A stretch of 54,460 bases of DNA from Burkholderiales bacterium (GCA_016213265.1 JACRBA010000022.1:1-54460), one strand, 5' to 3'; shown: positions 8,064 to 17,404, numbered from the stretch's first letter. Made by a program: numbers and translations. Notes: generated by a model from the letters alone, not told the origin.

Positions 8064-9683
8064 ATGCCCGCGCCCACGACCCGCTGCGACGAGACGGTGG
8101 CCTGGACCGCGCTGCGTGGCCACTTCGAGGCCCATGGGCGCGAGCTGGACCTGCGCACCCTGTTCGCCGACGACCCGGCGCGCTTCGAGCGCTTTGCCGT
8201 GCAGGCCCCCCAGGTCTTCGCCGACCTGTCCAAGAACCTGTGGGACGAGGTGACGCGCCGCCTGCTCGTGGAGCTGGCCGGGCAGTGCGGGCTCGAGGCG
8301 CGGCGCGACGCCATGTTCGCGGGCGAGCCGATCAACACCACCGAGGGCAGGTCGGTGCTGCACACGGCGCTGCGCGCGCCGCGCGGCGCGGCCCCATTCA
8401 GCGACGAGGTACACGAGGTGCTCGACCGCCTGCTGGGGTGTGCCGAACGCGTGCGCGCAGCCGCCGGGCCCGACGGCTTCACCGATGTGGTGAACATCGG
8501 CATCGGCGGCTCCGACCTGGGGCCGCGCATGGCGGTGCAGTCGCTGCGCCCCTTTGCCCACGAGGCGCTGCGCTTCCACTTCGTCTCCAATGTCGACGGC
8601 CACGACATCACGCCGGTGCTGCAGGGCCTTCGGCCGGAGCGCACGCTGTTCATCATCGCGAGCAAGACCTTCACCACGCAGGAGACCATGGCCAACGCGG
8701 CCGTGGCGCGCGAGTGGTTCGTGTCGCAGTGCGAGGCGCAGGGGCGTCCGGCGGACGTGGCGCGCCACTTCATCGGCGTCACGACCAACCTGCCCGCCGC
8801 CGCCGCCTTCGGCATCACCGAGACCTTCGGCTTCTGGGATTGGGTGGGCGGGCGCTACTCGCTGTGGAGCGCGATCGGCCTGCCGCTGGCCATCGCCATC
8901 GGGGCGGCCGCCTTCCGCGAGCTGCTGGCTGGCGCGCACGCCATGGACCGCCACTTCGCCGAGGCACCCCTGGCGCAGAACCTGCCCGTGCAACTGGGCT
9001 TGCTGGACGTCTGGTACCGAAACTTCCACGGTTTCACCAGCCGCTCGGTGGCGCCCTATCACCAGGGCCTGGCTCGGCTGCCCGCCTACCTGCAGCAACT
9101 GGAGATGGAGTCCAACGGCAAGTCGGTGGACATGGCGGGCCGTGCGCTCGGCCATGCCACCAGCCCGGTGGTGTGGGGCGAGCCAGGCACCAACGGCCAG
9201 CACGCCTACTTCCAGCAGCTGCATCAGGGCACGGATGTGGTGCCGGTGGAGTTCATTGCCGTGAAGCAGCCCGCCCATGGCCACGGCGACCTGCACACCA
9301 AGCTGCTCGCCAACTGCCTGGCGCAGAGCCAGGCCCTCATGCTGGGCAAGACCGCCGAGGAGGCGGCCGGCGAAACGGCGCCCACGGCCTCGGCCACGCT
9401 CGACCGCGCCGTGCTGGCCCGCCACCGGCGTTTCCCCGGCAATCGGCCCAGCACCACGCTCGTGCTGGACTCACTCACCCCGCGCTCGCTCGGTGCGCTC
9501 ATCGCGCTGTACGAGCACCGTGTGTTCACCAGTGGCGCCATCTGGGGCATCAACAGCTTCGACCAGTGGGGCGTGGAGCTGGGCAAGGCGCTGTGCAACC
9601 AGCTGCTGCCGCGATTCGCCTCGGGTGACGCGAGCGGCCTGGATGCGTCCACCGCGGGCCTGCTGGCCCGGCTGCGGTCATGA
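8064..9683 (+). CDS. pgi: Glucose-6-phosphate isomerase
   Basis: This enzyme interconverts glucose-6-phosphate and fructose-6-phosphate. The 539-residue protein contains both family signatures: DWVGGRYSLWSAIG in the middle and GINSFDQWGVELGKAL near the C-terminus (with the catalytic Lys). The NIGIGGSDLGPRM phosphate-binding loop and the SKTFTTQETM segment are also present. It is slightly shorter than E. coli Pgi. It sits between tal and the HAD phosphatase gene, whose ATG overlaps the pgi stop (ATGA). This places fructose-6-phosphate production by transaldolase and its isomerisation in one transcript. Confidence 0.97.
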   Translation: MPAPTTRCDETVAWTALRGHFEAHGRELDLRTLFADDPARFERFAVQAPQVFADLSKNLWDEVTRRLLVELAGQCGLEARRDAMFAGEPINTTEGRSVLHTALRAPRGAAPFSDEVHEVLDRLLGCAERVRAAAGPDGFTDVVNIGIGGSDLGPRMAVQSLRPFAHEALRFHFVSNVDGHDITPVLQGLRPERTLFIIASKTFTTQETMANAAVAREWFVSQCEAQGRPADVARHFIGVTTNLPAAAAFGITETFGFWDWVGGRYSLWSAIGLPLAIAIGAAAFRELLAGAHAMDRHFAEAPLAQNLPVQLGLLDVWYRNFHGFTSRSVAPYHQGLARLPAYLQQLEMESNGKSVDMAGRALGHATSPVVWGEPGTNGQHAYFQQLHQGTDVVPVEFIAVKQPAHGHGDLHTKLLANCLAQSQALMLGKTAEEAAGETAPTASATLDRAVLARHRRFPGNRPSTTLVLDSLTPRSLGALIALYEHRVFTSGAIWGINSFDQWGVELGKALCNQLLPRFASGDASGLDASTAGLLARLRS

Positions 9684-10324
9684 GCGGGAATGGCCTCGCG
9701 GAGGCGGACACTGCCCTCGTCTTCGATTTCGGCCGGGTGCTGTTCGACTGGCAGCCCGACCGCCTGCTGGCGCGCGTGCTGCCGCATCGTGTGTGCGACG
9801 AGGCCAGCGCGGCGCACTGGGTGGCGCAGGGCTTCCAGGGCTACACCGGTGACTGGGGCGACTTCGACCGCGGCGTGGTCGAGGTACCGGCCCTCGTGCA
9901 GCGCATCGCCGCGCGCACCGGCCTGGCACCGGCCGAGGTGCAGGCCGTGGTCGACGCCGTGCCCGACGCGCTGCAGCCGCTGCCCGGCACGGTGGCGCTG
10001 CTGCAGGCGCTGAAAGCGGCCGGGCGGCCGCTGTACTTCCTGTCCAACATGCCTGCGCCCTATGCCGAGCACCTGGAGCGCACGCACGGCTTCCTGGCCT
10101 GTTTCGATGGCGGCGTGTTCTCCAGCCGCGCGCGCATGAACAAGCCGGACCCGGCGCTGTACGCCCATGCCGAGCAGCGCTTTGGCCGGGCCGCCCGCGC
10201 GCTGTACTTCGTGGACGACCACGCGCCCAACATCGCGGCCGCGCAGGCACGGGGCTGGCGCGGCCATGTGTTCACCGGCCACGAGCCCCTCGCGGCCGAG
10301 CTGCGCTCACTCGGCTGGCTGTGA
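9680..10324 (+). CDS. HAD-superfamily hydrolase, YihX-like (sugar phosphatase)
   Basis: This is a 214-residue HAD phosphatase. Motif I is DFGRVLFDW, with the DxG form seen in YihX-type enzymes instead of DxD. Motif II is SNM, the lysine motif is NKPDPALY, and motif IV is FVDDHAPN. E. coli YihX dephosphorylates alpha-glucose-1-phosphate and the whole sequence follows that pattern, so a glucose-1-phosphate or other hexose-phosphate phosphatase is likely. Its ATG overlaps the pgi stop, which supports a sugar-phosphate role. The last 18 bp overlap the 3' end of the convergent AraC-type gene. The substrate is inferred. Confidence 0.85.
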   Translation: MSGNGLAEADTALVFDFGRVLFDWQPDRLLARVLPHRVCDEASAAHWVAQGFQGYTGDWGDFDRGVVEVPALVQRIAARTGLAPAEVQAVVDAVPDALQPLPGTVALLQALKAAGRPLYFLSNMPAPYAEHLERTHGFLACFDGGVFSSRARMNKPDPALYAHAEQRFGRAARALYFVDDHAPNIAAAQARGWRGHVFTGHEPLAAELRSLGWL

Positions 10325-11308
10325 GGCCGCCGGGGGGCGGCTGTCGGGCGCGGCCTGTGCGGCACGCTGCCGCGCTCGGCGCCACTGCCGGTCGGAGCTG
10401 AAGCCCGCCAGCGACAGCGCCTCGGTGCCCCGCAGGCCCGCGGCGCGGGCCTGCTCGGCGAGCGCCAGGCGCACCTGCTCCACGTGTTCACGCGGGGTCT
10501 GGCCCACATGGGCCTGGAACAGTCGGGTCAGGTGGCGTGGCGTCACGTGCGCCACCTCGGCCAGGCGATCGAGGGACCAATCCTCGCCCGGCGCGTCCAG
10601 CACCGCGTTCTGCACCGCATGCACGGCGGGGTGCAGGTGTCGCCGGCCAGCCAGCAGGGGCGAGTGCTCGGGGTCGTCGGTGCCACGGCGGTGGTACAGC
10701 ACCATCACCTGGGCCACCGCCGAGGCCAGCGGCTCGCCCAGCGTGGCGGCCACCAGGTGCAGGGCCAGGTCGATGCCAGCGGTGATGCCGGCGCTGGTGA
10801 GCACGGGGCCGTCTTCCACGAAGACCCGGTTGCCCAGCACGCGGGCGGCTGGCGCCAGCGCGGCCAGGTCGGCCAGCAGCTCATGGTGCGTGGTCACGCG
10901 GCGGCCGGCCAGCAGGCCGGCGTCGGCCGCCAGCAGGGCGCCCACGCAGACAGTGACCAGGCGGTGCGCCGGGGCAGGACCGGCCAGGGCCGGCGCCACG
11001 ACCCGGCTGAGCCATTGCCGCGTGTCCAGCCAGGGGCGCTGGTGGCGCACCACCTGCGCCGCGTCGCCCGGGCGGCCGAGCAGCACGACCCAGCTGGGCG
11101 CGGCCAGCGCGTCGGGCAGCGGCTCGATGCCCGCCAGCGTGAGGCCCACCGAGGAGGACGTGCTGGCCTGCGGGCCGACGTAGCGCAGGCGGAAGGCCGG
11201 CGGCAGGCCGCGGCGGGTGCACTGCTGGTTGGCCAGGCGGAAGGCCTCGGCCGGGCCGGCCAGGTCCAGCAGCAGCGTGTCGGGCAGCACCACGAACAGC
11301 ACGTCCAC
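10307..11308 (-). CDS. GlxA-family transcriptional regulator (DJ-1/PfpI domain + AraC HTH)
   Basis: The regulator has an N-terminal DJ-1/PfpI-like domain (about residues 1-170; LLLDLAGPAEAFRLAN, then the nucleophile-elbow-like VTVCVGALLAADAGLL). A C-terminal AraC double helix-turn-helix follows (about 225-315; DRLAEVAHVTPRHLTRLFQAHVG and a degenerate second helix). GlxA-type regulators commonly control catabolic operons. The start is uncertain. I use GTG 11308, giving 333 residues. A CTG overlapping the stop of the upstream DJ-1 gene (11344) is also possible. It is the last gene of a three-gene overlapping operon and ends inside the convergent HAD gene. Confidence 0.85.
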   Translation of the reverse strand: MDVLFVVLPDTLLLDLAGPAEAFRLANQQCTRRGLPPAFRLRYVGPQASTSSSVGLTLAGIEPLPDALAAPSWVVLLGRPGDAAQVVRHQRPWLDTRQWLSRVVAPALAGPAPAHRLVTVCVGALLAADAGLLAGRRVTTHHELLADLAALAPAARVLGNRVFVEDGPVLTSAGITAGIDLALHLVAATLGEPLASAVAQVMVLYHRRGTDDPEHSPLLAGRRHLHPAVHAVQNAVLDAPGEDWSLDRLAEVAHVTPRHLTRLFQAHVGQTPREHVEQVRLALAEQARAAGLRGTEALSLAGFSSDRQWRRARQRAAQAAPDSRPPAASQPAE

Positions 11309-11340
11309 CGGCCCGGTGGCGGGTGCGGCGCGCGGGACGG

Positions 11341-11943
11341 TCAGGCGCCGATCCACGGCACGTCCAGCTGGCGCGCGGTGCGGCGCGCCAGCGCCTCGCC
11401 GGCACAGCGCGCCACCAGGTGCAGGCTCATGTCGATGCCGGCCGCGATGCCGGCCGAGGTGACGACCGGCCCGTTGTCGACCCAGCGACGCTCGGGCTGC
11501 ACCTGCAGACCGGGGTGGCGCGCGGCAAGATCGTCGGCGTCTTCCCAATGGGTGGTGGCGGCGGCATCGTGCAGCACGCCCGCCGCGGCCAGCACGAAGG
11601 CGCCGGTGCAGATGGAGGCGGTGATCTCGGCCGTGTCGGCGCGGCGGGCGATCTGCGCCAGCAGGGGTGTGTCCGTCAGCAGCGCGTCCACCACGCCGCC
11701 TGGCACCAGCAGCAGCTGCGCCGCCGGTGCGTCGGCGAGCGCGCTGTCGGGCTGCAGCACCAGCCCGGCCCGCGCATGCACGGGGCGGCCATGCGGCGAG
11801 GCGGTGGCCAGGGCGAAGGGGGGCGGCGCGTCGGGCGTGAGCCGTTGGGCCATGCGGTTGGCGGTGGTGAACACCTCGTAGGGCCCGGCGAAATCGAGCA
11901 GCTCGACCTCGTCGAACATCAGCAGCACGATCTGGCGGGTCAT
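11341..11943 (-). CDS. DJ-1/PfpI family protein (ThiJ-like glutamine amidotransferase fold)
   Basis: This stand-alone DJ-1/PfpI-domain protein has 200 residues. It opens with VLLMFDEVELLDFAGPYEVF, contains LLLVPGG and a nucleophile elbow ITASICTGAFVLAAAG with the conserved Cys, and ends with TSAGIAAGIDMSLHLV. These are the same landmarks as the N-terminal domain of the GlxA-type regulator next to it, so the two are paralogous. Family members include isonitrile hydratases and other hydrolases, and the substrate here is unknown. The start ATG overlaps the stop of the isochorismatase-like gene (ATGA), and its end nearly touches the regulator gene, so the three are co-transcribed. Confidence 0.85.
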   Translation of the reverse strand: MTRQIVLLMFDEVELLDFAGPYEVFTTANRMAQRLTPDAPPPFALATASPHGRPVHARAGLVLQPDSALADAPAAQLLLVPGGVVDALLTDTPLLAQIARRADTAEITASICTGAFVLAAAGVLHDAAATTHWEDADDLAARHPGLQVQPERRWVDNGPVVTSAGIAAGIDMSLHLVARCAGEALARRTARQLDVPWIGA

Positions 11944-12536
11944 CAGCGACCCCCCGCGTCGCGGGCACGCTGCAGTGCCTCGTCCACCGTGCACAGGGTG
12001 GCGAAGCGGCCGGCCAGCACGGTCTCGGTGCGCTCGCGGATCTGCGCGGCGCTCAAGGTCTGGCCCGACGGCGTGGCCATGTCGAAGGTGAGCGTGGCCT
12101 CGGTGACGAAGTCCACCGCCCAGCCTTCGTCGCTGGCATGGCGGGTGGTGGTCTCGCAGCACTGCTCGGTGCGGATGCCCGCCACGATGAGGCGGCCGAT
12201 GCCCTGCTGGTGCAGCCACACCGACAGGCCGGTGCCCACGAGCGCGCTGTGGCGGTGTTTCTCCACCCGCAGCGCCGCGTCGAAGGGCGCCAGCCCGTCG
12301 AGCGGCCGGATCAGGCCGCTGGCGTGCGAGAACGCGTTGTCGGCCGCCTCCGGCCCGTCGGTGTGGAAGACCTGCACCACGGGGATGCCCGCCGCCTGGG
12401 CGCCGGCCAGCAGGCGGTTCGTCGCGGCCAGAAAGGCGGGCACGTCGGCGTCGCCCCAGTAAGGGCGGGCGCGGAAGGACTGCTGCACGTCGATCAGCAG
12501 CAGGGCGGTGGAGGCAGGGCGGACGGCAGCGGACAT
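11943..12536 (-). CDS. Isochorismatase-like cysteine hydrolase
   Basis: The 197-residue protein has an isochorismatase-fold catalytic triad: Asp in LLLIDVQQSF, Lys in RVEKHRHSAL and Cys in GIRTEQCCETTTRHA. The family includes nicotinamidases, ureidoacrylate hydrolases and phenazine/isochorismate enzymes. The sequence does not separate these. I chose ATG 12536. A GTG three codons upstream (12545) is possible. It is the first gene of the operon with the DJ-1 protein and the GlxA regulator, a combination suggesting turnover of an amide- or nitrile-like compound (inference). The 106 bp upstream, to the M20 gene, show no clear site. Confidence 0.83.
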   Translation of the reverse strand: MSAAVRPASTALLLIDVQQSFRARPYWGDADVPAFLAATNRLLAGAQAAGIPVVQVFHTDGPEAADNAFSHASGLIRPLDGLAPFDAALRVEKHRHSALVGTGLSVWLHQQGIGRLIVAGIRTEQCCETTTRHASDEGWAVDFVTEATLTFDMATPSGQTLSAAQIRERTETVLAGRFATLCTVDEALQRARDAGGR

Positions 12537-12642
12537 GGGCAGCACCAGCGGGTGAGTGGATGATGCGCCATCTTCCCGCTGTGGGGCTGCCGCCCGTCAG
12601 GCCGGAGCGGGACGGGATGCGGTCAATTCAGGACATTGCGCG

Positions 12643-13842
12643 TCAGCGCGGCGCGAGAAAGCGCTCGGCCAGCCGCACCCACAGCGCCGCACCCGGGGCC
12701 AGCAGCTGGTCGTTGAAGTCGTAGCTGGGGTTGTGCAGCGTGCAGGGGCCCAGGCCGTGGCCGGCATCACGGTGGCTGCCGTCGCCATTGCCGATCACGA
12801 AGTAGGCGCCCGGCCGCTCCAGCAGGAAGAAGCTGAAGTCCTCGGCCGTCATCGCGGCCTCGAACTCGTGCGTGGCCTCTGCGCCCACCAGCTCCCGCAT
12901 CACGCCGCGCAGGAACTGCGCCTCGCGTGCATGGTTCACGGTGGGCGGGTAGTTGCGCTTGAACTCGAACTCGGCCGTGCAGCCGAAGGCCGCCGCGGTG
13001 TGGCGCGCGATCTCTTCCATGCGCCGCTCGATGAGGTCCAGCACCTCCACGCTGAAGGTGCGCACCGTGCCTTCGATGACCGCATGGTCGGGCACGACAT
13101 TGGTGGCCTCGCCCGCGTGGACCATGGTGACCGAGATCACGGCCGTGTCCAGCGGCTTCTTGTTGCGCGTGACGACGGTCTGGAAGGCCTGCACCATCTG
13201 GCAGGCCACGGGCACCGGGTCCAGGCCCAGGTGGGGCAGGGCGGCGTGGGCGCCCTTGCCGCGCACCACCACCTTGAACTCGTTGCTGGAGGCCATGGCG
13301 GGCCCGTCGCACACCGCGAAGTGCCCGGCGGGGTAGCCCGGCCAGTTGTGCATGCCGAACACCGCGTCCATGGGGAAGCGCTCGAACAGCCCGTCCTGGA
13401 TCATCTCGCGCGCGCCGCCGCCGCCTTCCTCGGCCGGCTGGAAGATCAGGTAGACGGTGCCATCGAAATCGCGGTGGCGCGCCAGGTGGTGCGCGGCGGC
13501 CAGCAGCATGGCGGTGTGGCCGTCGTGGCCACAGGCATGCATCTTCCCGGCGTGCCGGCTGGCGTGGGCGAAGGTGTTGCGCTCGGTGATCGGCAGCGCG
13601 TCCATGTCGGCCCGCAGGCCGATGGCGCGCGGGCTGCTGCCGTTCTTCACGATGCCCACCACGCCCGTCTTGCCCAGGCCGCGGTGCACCGGAATGCCCC
13701 ACTGCTCCAGCTGCCGGGCCACCAGGTCGGAGGTGCGCTGCTCCTCGAAGCACAGCTCGGGGTGGGCGTGGATGTCGCGCCGCAGTGCGGTGATCGCGGC
13801 AAGGGTGGCGGCATCCGCCTGCAGGTCGTCGATGAGGGCCAT
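12643..13842 (-). CDS. M20 family amidohydrolase (hippurate hydrolase/aminoacylase-like)
   Basis: This 399-residue metallo-amidohydrolase belongs to the M20D group (hippuricase, IAA-amino-acid hydrolase). Metal-binding motifs are HACGHDGHTAM and PAEEGGGGAREM, and a C-terminal His-containing VIGNGDGSHRDAG follows. A dimerisation (lid) domain lies in the middle (about 185-300). Such enzymes hydrolyse N-acyl amino acids or related amides in the cytoplasm. It is followed 106 bp on by the isochorismatase-like gene in the same direction. The gene for a Tat-type amino-acid binding protein lies 101 bp upstream. Uptake and hydrolysis of an amidated amino acid would fit this neighbourhood but is not shown. 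Confidence 0.9.
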   Translation of the reverse strand: MALIDDLQADAATLAAITALRRDIHAHPELCFEEQRTSDLVARQLEQWGIPVHRGLGKTGVVGIVKNGSSPRAIGLRADMDALPITERNTFAHASRHAGKMHACGHDGHTAMLLAAAHHLARHRDFDGTVYLIFQPAEEGGGGAREMIQDGLFERFPMDAVFGMHNWPGYPAGHFAVCDGPAMASSNEFKVVVRGKGAHAALPHLGLDPVPVACQMVQAFQTVVTRNKKPLDTAVISVTMVHAGEATNVVPDHAVIEGTVRTFSVEVLDLIERRMEEIARHTAAAFGCTAEFEFKRNYPPTVNHAREAQFLRGVMRELVGAEATHEFEAAMTAEDFSFFLLERPGAYFVIGNGDGSHRDAGHGLGPCTLHNPSYDFNDQLLAPGAALWVRLAERFLAPR

Positions 13843-13943
13843 GGGCGCTGATGTCTCGCGTGTGTCTCGTTCGGCCGCCGCGGGCGGCGGGCGTGCCGAA
13901 CGATGTTACGCGAGGGCCCTTGGCCCGGCCGGCGGCGGGGCTG

Positions 13944-15170
13944 TCAGCGCCGCACGCCGCCGTCCTTGGTGAGCATGGACAGCTCGACGAAGCGCGAGGC
14001 CACGTGCTGGCGAGGCCCGAAGGCCACGGTGAAGCCGCCCAGGTTGAGCTTGCTCAGGGACTCCAGCCCGTTCACGAAGGCGTCGTAGCTGGCGCTGCGT
14101 GCCTGCTTCAGGCCCTCGATGAACACGCGGGCCGCCACGTAACCTTCCATGCTCGAGTAGTTGGGCTGGATCTTCGGGTCGCGGGCGGCCTGGATGGCGC
14201 CGAGGTAGTCGCGCACGATGCCCACCGAGTTGGTGTACGGGTAGGGCATGACCTGGCTGACCACCACGCCGTTGGCCTCGGCGCCCAGCTCGTCGGCCAG
14301 GGCCTGGGTGCCCACGAAGGACACGTTGTAGAAGGTGCCGCCGTAGCCGGCCTGGCGGGCCGCGCGGATGAACGCCGCGCAGCTCTTGTAGGCGCTGATC
14401 TGCACGATGGCGTCGGGCTTGGCAGCGACCAGCGTCTTCACGGCCGCCGCCACGTCCACGCTGTTGCGCTCGACGGTGCCCACGGCGGCCGGCTCCAGGC
14501 CCTTGGCCTTGAGCGCCTTGGTCACGCCGTCCAGGCCGGCCTGGCCGTAGCTGTCGTTCTGGCGGAAGACCGCCACACGGTTCAGCCCCAGCGAGGTGAG
14601 CTGCTTGACGATCAGGGCCGTCTCGTCATCGTACGAGGCGCGCACGTGGAACACCGGGCGCAGCACGGGCTCGCGCAGGGCCATGGCGCCCGTGAACGGG
14701 GCGAAGAACGGCGTGCGGCCGTCCTTGACGAGCGGCAGCGCCGCCAGCGAGGTGGGCGTGCCCACGTAGCCGAAGAGCGCGAAGACGTCCTGCTCCAGGA
14801 ACTTCTCGGTGTTGGTCTTGCACCGGGCGGGGTCGTAGCCGTCGTCCAGCGTGCGCAGCTCGATGCGCTGCCCGCCCAGGCCGCCTTCGGCGTTGAAGGC
14901 GTCGAAGGCCAGGCGCGCGCCCTGGTTCATCTGGATGCCCAGCTGGGCGGCCGGGCCGGTGAACGCGGCGGACTGCCCCAGAACGATGCGCCCGCTGCTC
15001 TGCGCGAACAGCGGGGCACCTGCCACGGCCAGGCTGCCCGCGGCCATCTGGCCGAGCAGGCGGCGGCGGCCGGCGTCGGCCAGGGGGGGCGTGGACGTCT
15101 CGCCGGCCGGCGAGGCAGGTGCCACGGAGGAGTCGTCGAGGGGGTCGCAGGTGGGTCGGGAAGGGGGCAT
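13944..15170 (-). CDS. ABC transporter substrate-binding protein, branched-chain amino acid (LivJ-like) type, Tat signal
   Basis: This is a periplasmic type I binding protein of 408 residues. An unusually long N-region (about 35 residues, Pro/Ser-rich) is followed by a twin-arginine-like motif GRRRLLG, a hydrophobic core (MAAGSLAVAGAP) and a cleavage region LFAQ. The mature part has the Peripla_BP_6 pattern: LGQSAAFTGPAAQLG, FNAEGGLGGQRIEL, FALFGYVGTPTS and VFRQNDSYGQAG. No permease or ATPase genes are adjacent, so it is an orphan whose transporter is encoded elsewhere. The ligand is unknown, since this family also binds aromatic acids and amides. Confidence 0.88.
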   Translation of the reverse strand: MPPSRPTCDPLDDSSVAPASPAGETSTPPLADAGRRRLLGQMAAGSLAVAGAPLFAQSSGRIVLGQSAAFTGPAAQLGIQMNQGARLAFDAFNAEGGLGGQRIELRTLDDGYDPARCKTNTEKFLEQDVFALFGYVGTPTSLAALPLVKDGRTPFFAPFTGAMALREPVLRPVFHVRASYDDETALIVKQLTSLGLNRVAVFRQNDSYGQAGLDGVTKALKAKGLEPAAVGTVERNSVDVAAAVKTLVAAKPDAIVQISAYKSCAAFIRAARQAGYGGTFYNVSFVGTQALADELGAEANGVVVSQVMPYPYTNSVGIVRDYLGAIQAARDPKIQPNYSSMEGYVAARVFIEGLKQARSASYDAFVNGLESLSKLNLGGFTVAFGPRQHVASRFVELSMLTKDGGVRR

Positions 15171-15351
15171 GGCGGCATTGTCGACAGCGCTTCGCCACCG
15201 ATTGACGTCAAGCTGTCGCGAGTCGCTGTTTCAATTCGCAACGACCGTGCAGCCTGCCACGCTCCGGGCGACCGCATGAACAGGCGTCCAGCCGGCGCGG
15301 CGGGCAGCCCTGCCCGGCGGTCGGGCCAGGGCGCTGTGCCATCATTCCCGG

Positions 15352-17400
15352 ATGAGCCTGCGCACCGTCCATGCCGCCTGTCCACACGACTGTCCCGACA
15401 CCTGCGCCATCCGGGTCACGGTGGACACAGCCGGGCAGCGCATCGTCCGCATCCAGGGCGACTCGGACCATCCGCCCACGCATGGGGCGCTGTGCACCAA
15501 GGTGTCGCGCTACGCCGAGCGGGTGGACCATCCGGAGCGCGTCCTCACGCCGCTCAAGCGCGTGGGGCCCAAGGGGGCAGGCCAGTTCCAGCCGGTGCCC
15601 TGGGACGAGGCGCTCGACGACATCGCCCGTCGGCTCGCGGCCATCGCGGCCCGCGACCCGCAGGCCATCCTGCCGTACAGCTACGCGGGCACCATGGGCC
15701 TCGTGCAGGGCGAGAGCATGGCGGCGCGCTTCTTCCACCGCCTGGGCGCCTCGCGCCTGGACCGCACCATCTGCGCCTCCGCCGGCGGCCAGGCGCTGGA
15801 GATGACCTACGGCGGCAAGCTCGGCATGCACCTGGAGCACTTCGCCGAGAGCCGGCTGGTCCTCATCTGGGGCAGCCACTCCATCGCCTCGAACCTGCAT
15901 TTCTGGACCTTCGCCCAGGCGGCCAAGCGGGCGGGTGCCAAGCTCATCGCCATCGACCCGCGCCGCACCGAGACGGCCGAGAAGTGCCACCAGCACATCG
16001 CCCTGCTGCCCGGCACCGACGGCGCCCTGGCGCTCGGTCTCATGCACGAGCTCATCGTCAACGATTGGCTGGACCACGACTACCTCGCCCGCCATGTGCA
16101 GGGCTGGCCCGAGCTGCGTGAGGAAGCGCTGGCCTGGTCGCCCGAGCGCACGGCGGCCGAGTGCGGCATCACGGCCGACGAGGTGCGCGCCCTGGCGCGC
16201 GACTACGGCACCACGGCGCCGGCGGCCATCCGCCTGAACTACGGCATGCAGCGCGTGCATGGTGGCGGCAACGCGGTGCGGCTGGTGGCGCTGCTGCCCT
16301 GCCTGGTGGGCGCCTGGCGCCACCGCGCCGGTGGCCTGCTGCTGTCGGCGTCCGGCTGGGCCAAGCCGGTGAAGAACTCGGCCTGGCTGGAGCGGCCCGA
16401 CCTGCTGGCCGGCCGCCAGCCGCGGGTGGTGAACATGAGCACCATCGGCGACGACCTGCTGCGCGAGACGGATGCCTCGCCCGGCGGTTTCGGGCCGAAG
16501 ATCGAGGCGGTGGTGGTCTACAACAGCAACCCGGTGGCCGTGGCGCCCGAGTCCGCCAAGGTGGTGGCGGGCTTCCGCCGCGACGACCTCTTTACCGTGG
16601 TGCTGGAGCACTTCCTCACCGACACGGCCGACCATGCGGACTACGTGCTGCCGGCCACCACCCAGCTGGAGCACTGGGACGCCCACGCCAGCTACGGGCA
16701 CACCTGGGTGCTCATCAACGAGCCGGCCATCGCCCCGCGCGGCCAGGCGCGCTCGAACGCCGAGATATTCCGCCAGCTCGCGGCCCGCATGGGTTTCGAC
16801 GAGCCCTGTTTTGCCGACACCGACGAGCACCTGGCCGCCAACGCCTTCACCGACGCGGTCGACCGCGATGCGCTGCGGCGCGACGGCTTCGTGAAGCTGG
16901 CGGTGCCCGAGGCCCCGTTCGCGGACGGCGGCTTCGCCACGCCCAGCGGCCAGGCGGTGGCCACCGCGCCGGGCGTGCCGCTGCCCACGCATGTGCGCAA
17001 CCACGAGTGCGCCCTGTCCGCGCCCGAGCTGGCCGCGCGCTATCCGCTGGCCATGATCTCTCCGCCGGCCCGCCACTTTCTCAATTCCACCTTCGTGAAC
17101 GTGAAGAGCCTGCGCGACATCGAGGGCGAGCCCCTGGTGGAGATCCACGCCAGCGACGCCGCGGCGCGCGGGCTGGTCGATGGCCAGCCGGTGCGCGTGT
17201 TCAATGACCGCGGCAGCTACGAGTGCGTGGCGCGCGTCAGCCCGCGCGCGCGGCCCGGGGTGGTGAACGGCCTGGGCGTGTGGTGGCGCAAGCTGGGCCG
17301 CAACGGCACCAACGTCAACCAGCTCACCCACCAGCGGCTCACCGACCTCGGCGCTGCGCCGTCGTTCTACGACTGCCTGGTCGAGGTGGCTCCCCTGTGA
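15352..17400 (+). CDS. Molybdopterin-dependent oxidoreductase with N-terminal [4Fe-4S] site
   Basis: This is a large catalytic subunit of the DMSO reductase superfamily, 682 residues. Four cysteines at the N-terminus (Cys10, Cys14, Cys18, Cys48) form a C-x3-C-x3-C-xn-C iron-sulfur site. The molybdopterin-binding domains follow, with TICASAGGQAL (a candidate metal-ligand Cys), VLIWGSHSIASNLH, DPRRTETAEK and LPATTQLEHWDAH. The C-terminal MoCo-binding domain contains ARHFLNSTFVN and NGLGVWWRKLG. There is no Tat signal, so it should be cytoplasmic. The substrate is unknown (formate dehydrogenase/assimilatory-type relatives). It is divergent from the binding-protein gene, and the peptidase gene starts 4 bp downstream. 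Confidence 0.9.
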   Translation: MSLRTVHAACPHDCPDTCAIRVTVDTAGQRIVRIQGDSDHPPTHGALCTKVSRYAERVDHPERVLTPLKRVGPKGAGQFQPVPWDEALDDIARRLAAIAARDPQAILPYSYAGTMGLVQGESMAARFFHRLGASRLDRTICASAGGQALEMTYGGKLGMHLEHFAESRLVLIWGSHSIASNLHFWTFAQAAKRAGAKLIAIDPRRTETAEKCHQHIALLPGTDGALALGLMHELIVNDWLDHDYLARHVQGWPELREEALAWSPERTAAECGITADEVRALARDYGTTAPAAIRLNYGMQRVHGGGNAVRLVALLPCLVGAWRHRAGGLLLSASGWAKPVKNSAWLERPDLLAGRQPRVVNMSTIGDDLLRETDASPGGFGPKIEAVVVYNSNPVAVAPESAKVVAGFRRDDLFTVVLEHFLTDTADHADYVLPATTQLEHWDAHASYGHTWVLINEPAIAPRGQARSNAEIFRQLAARMGFDEPCFADTDEHLAANAFTDAVDRDALRRDGFVKLAVPEAPFADGGFATPSGQAVATAPGVPLPTHVRNHECALSAPELAARYPLAMISPPARHFLNSTFVNVKSLRDIEGEPLVEIHASDAAARGLVDGQPVRVFNDRGSYECVARVSPRARPGVVNGLGVWWRKLGRNGTNVNQLTHQRLTDLGAAPSFYDCLVEVAPL

Positions 17401-17404
17401 GCGC

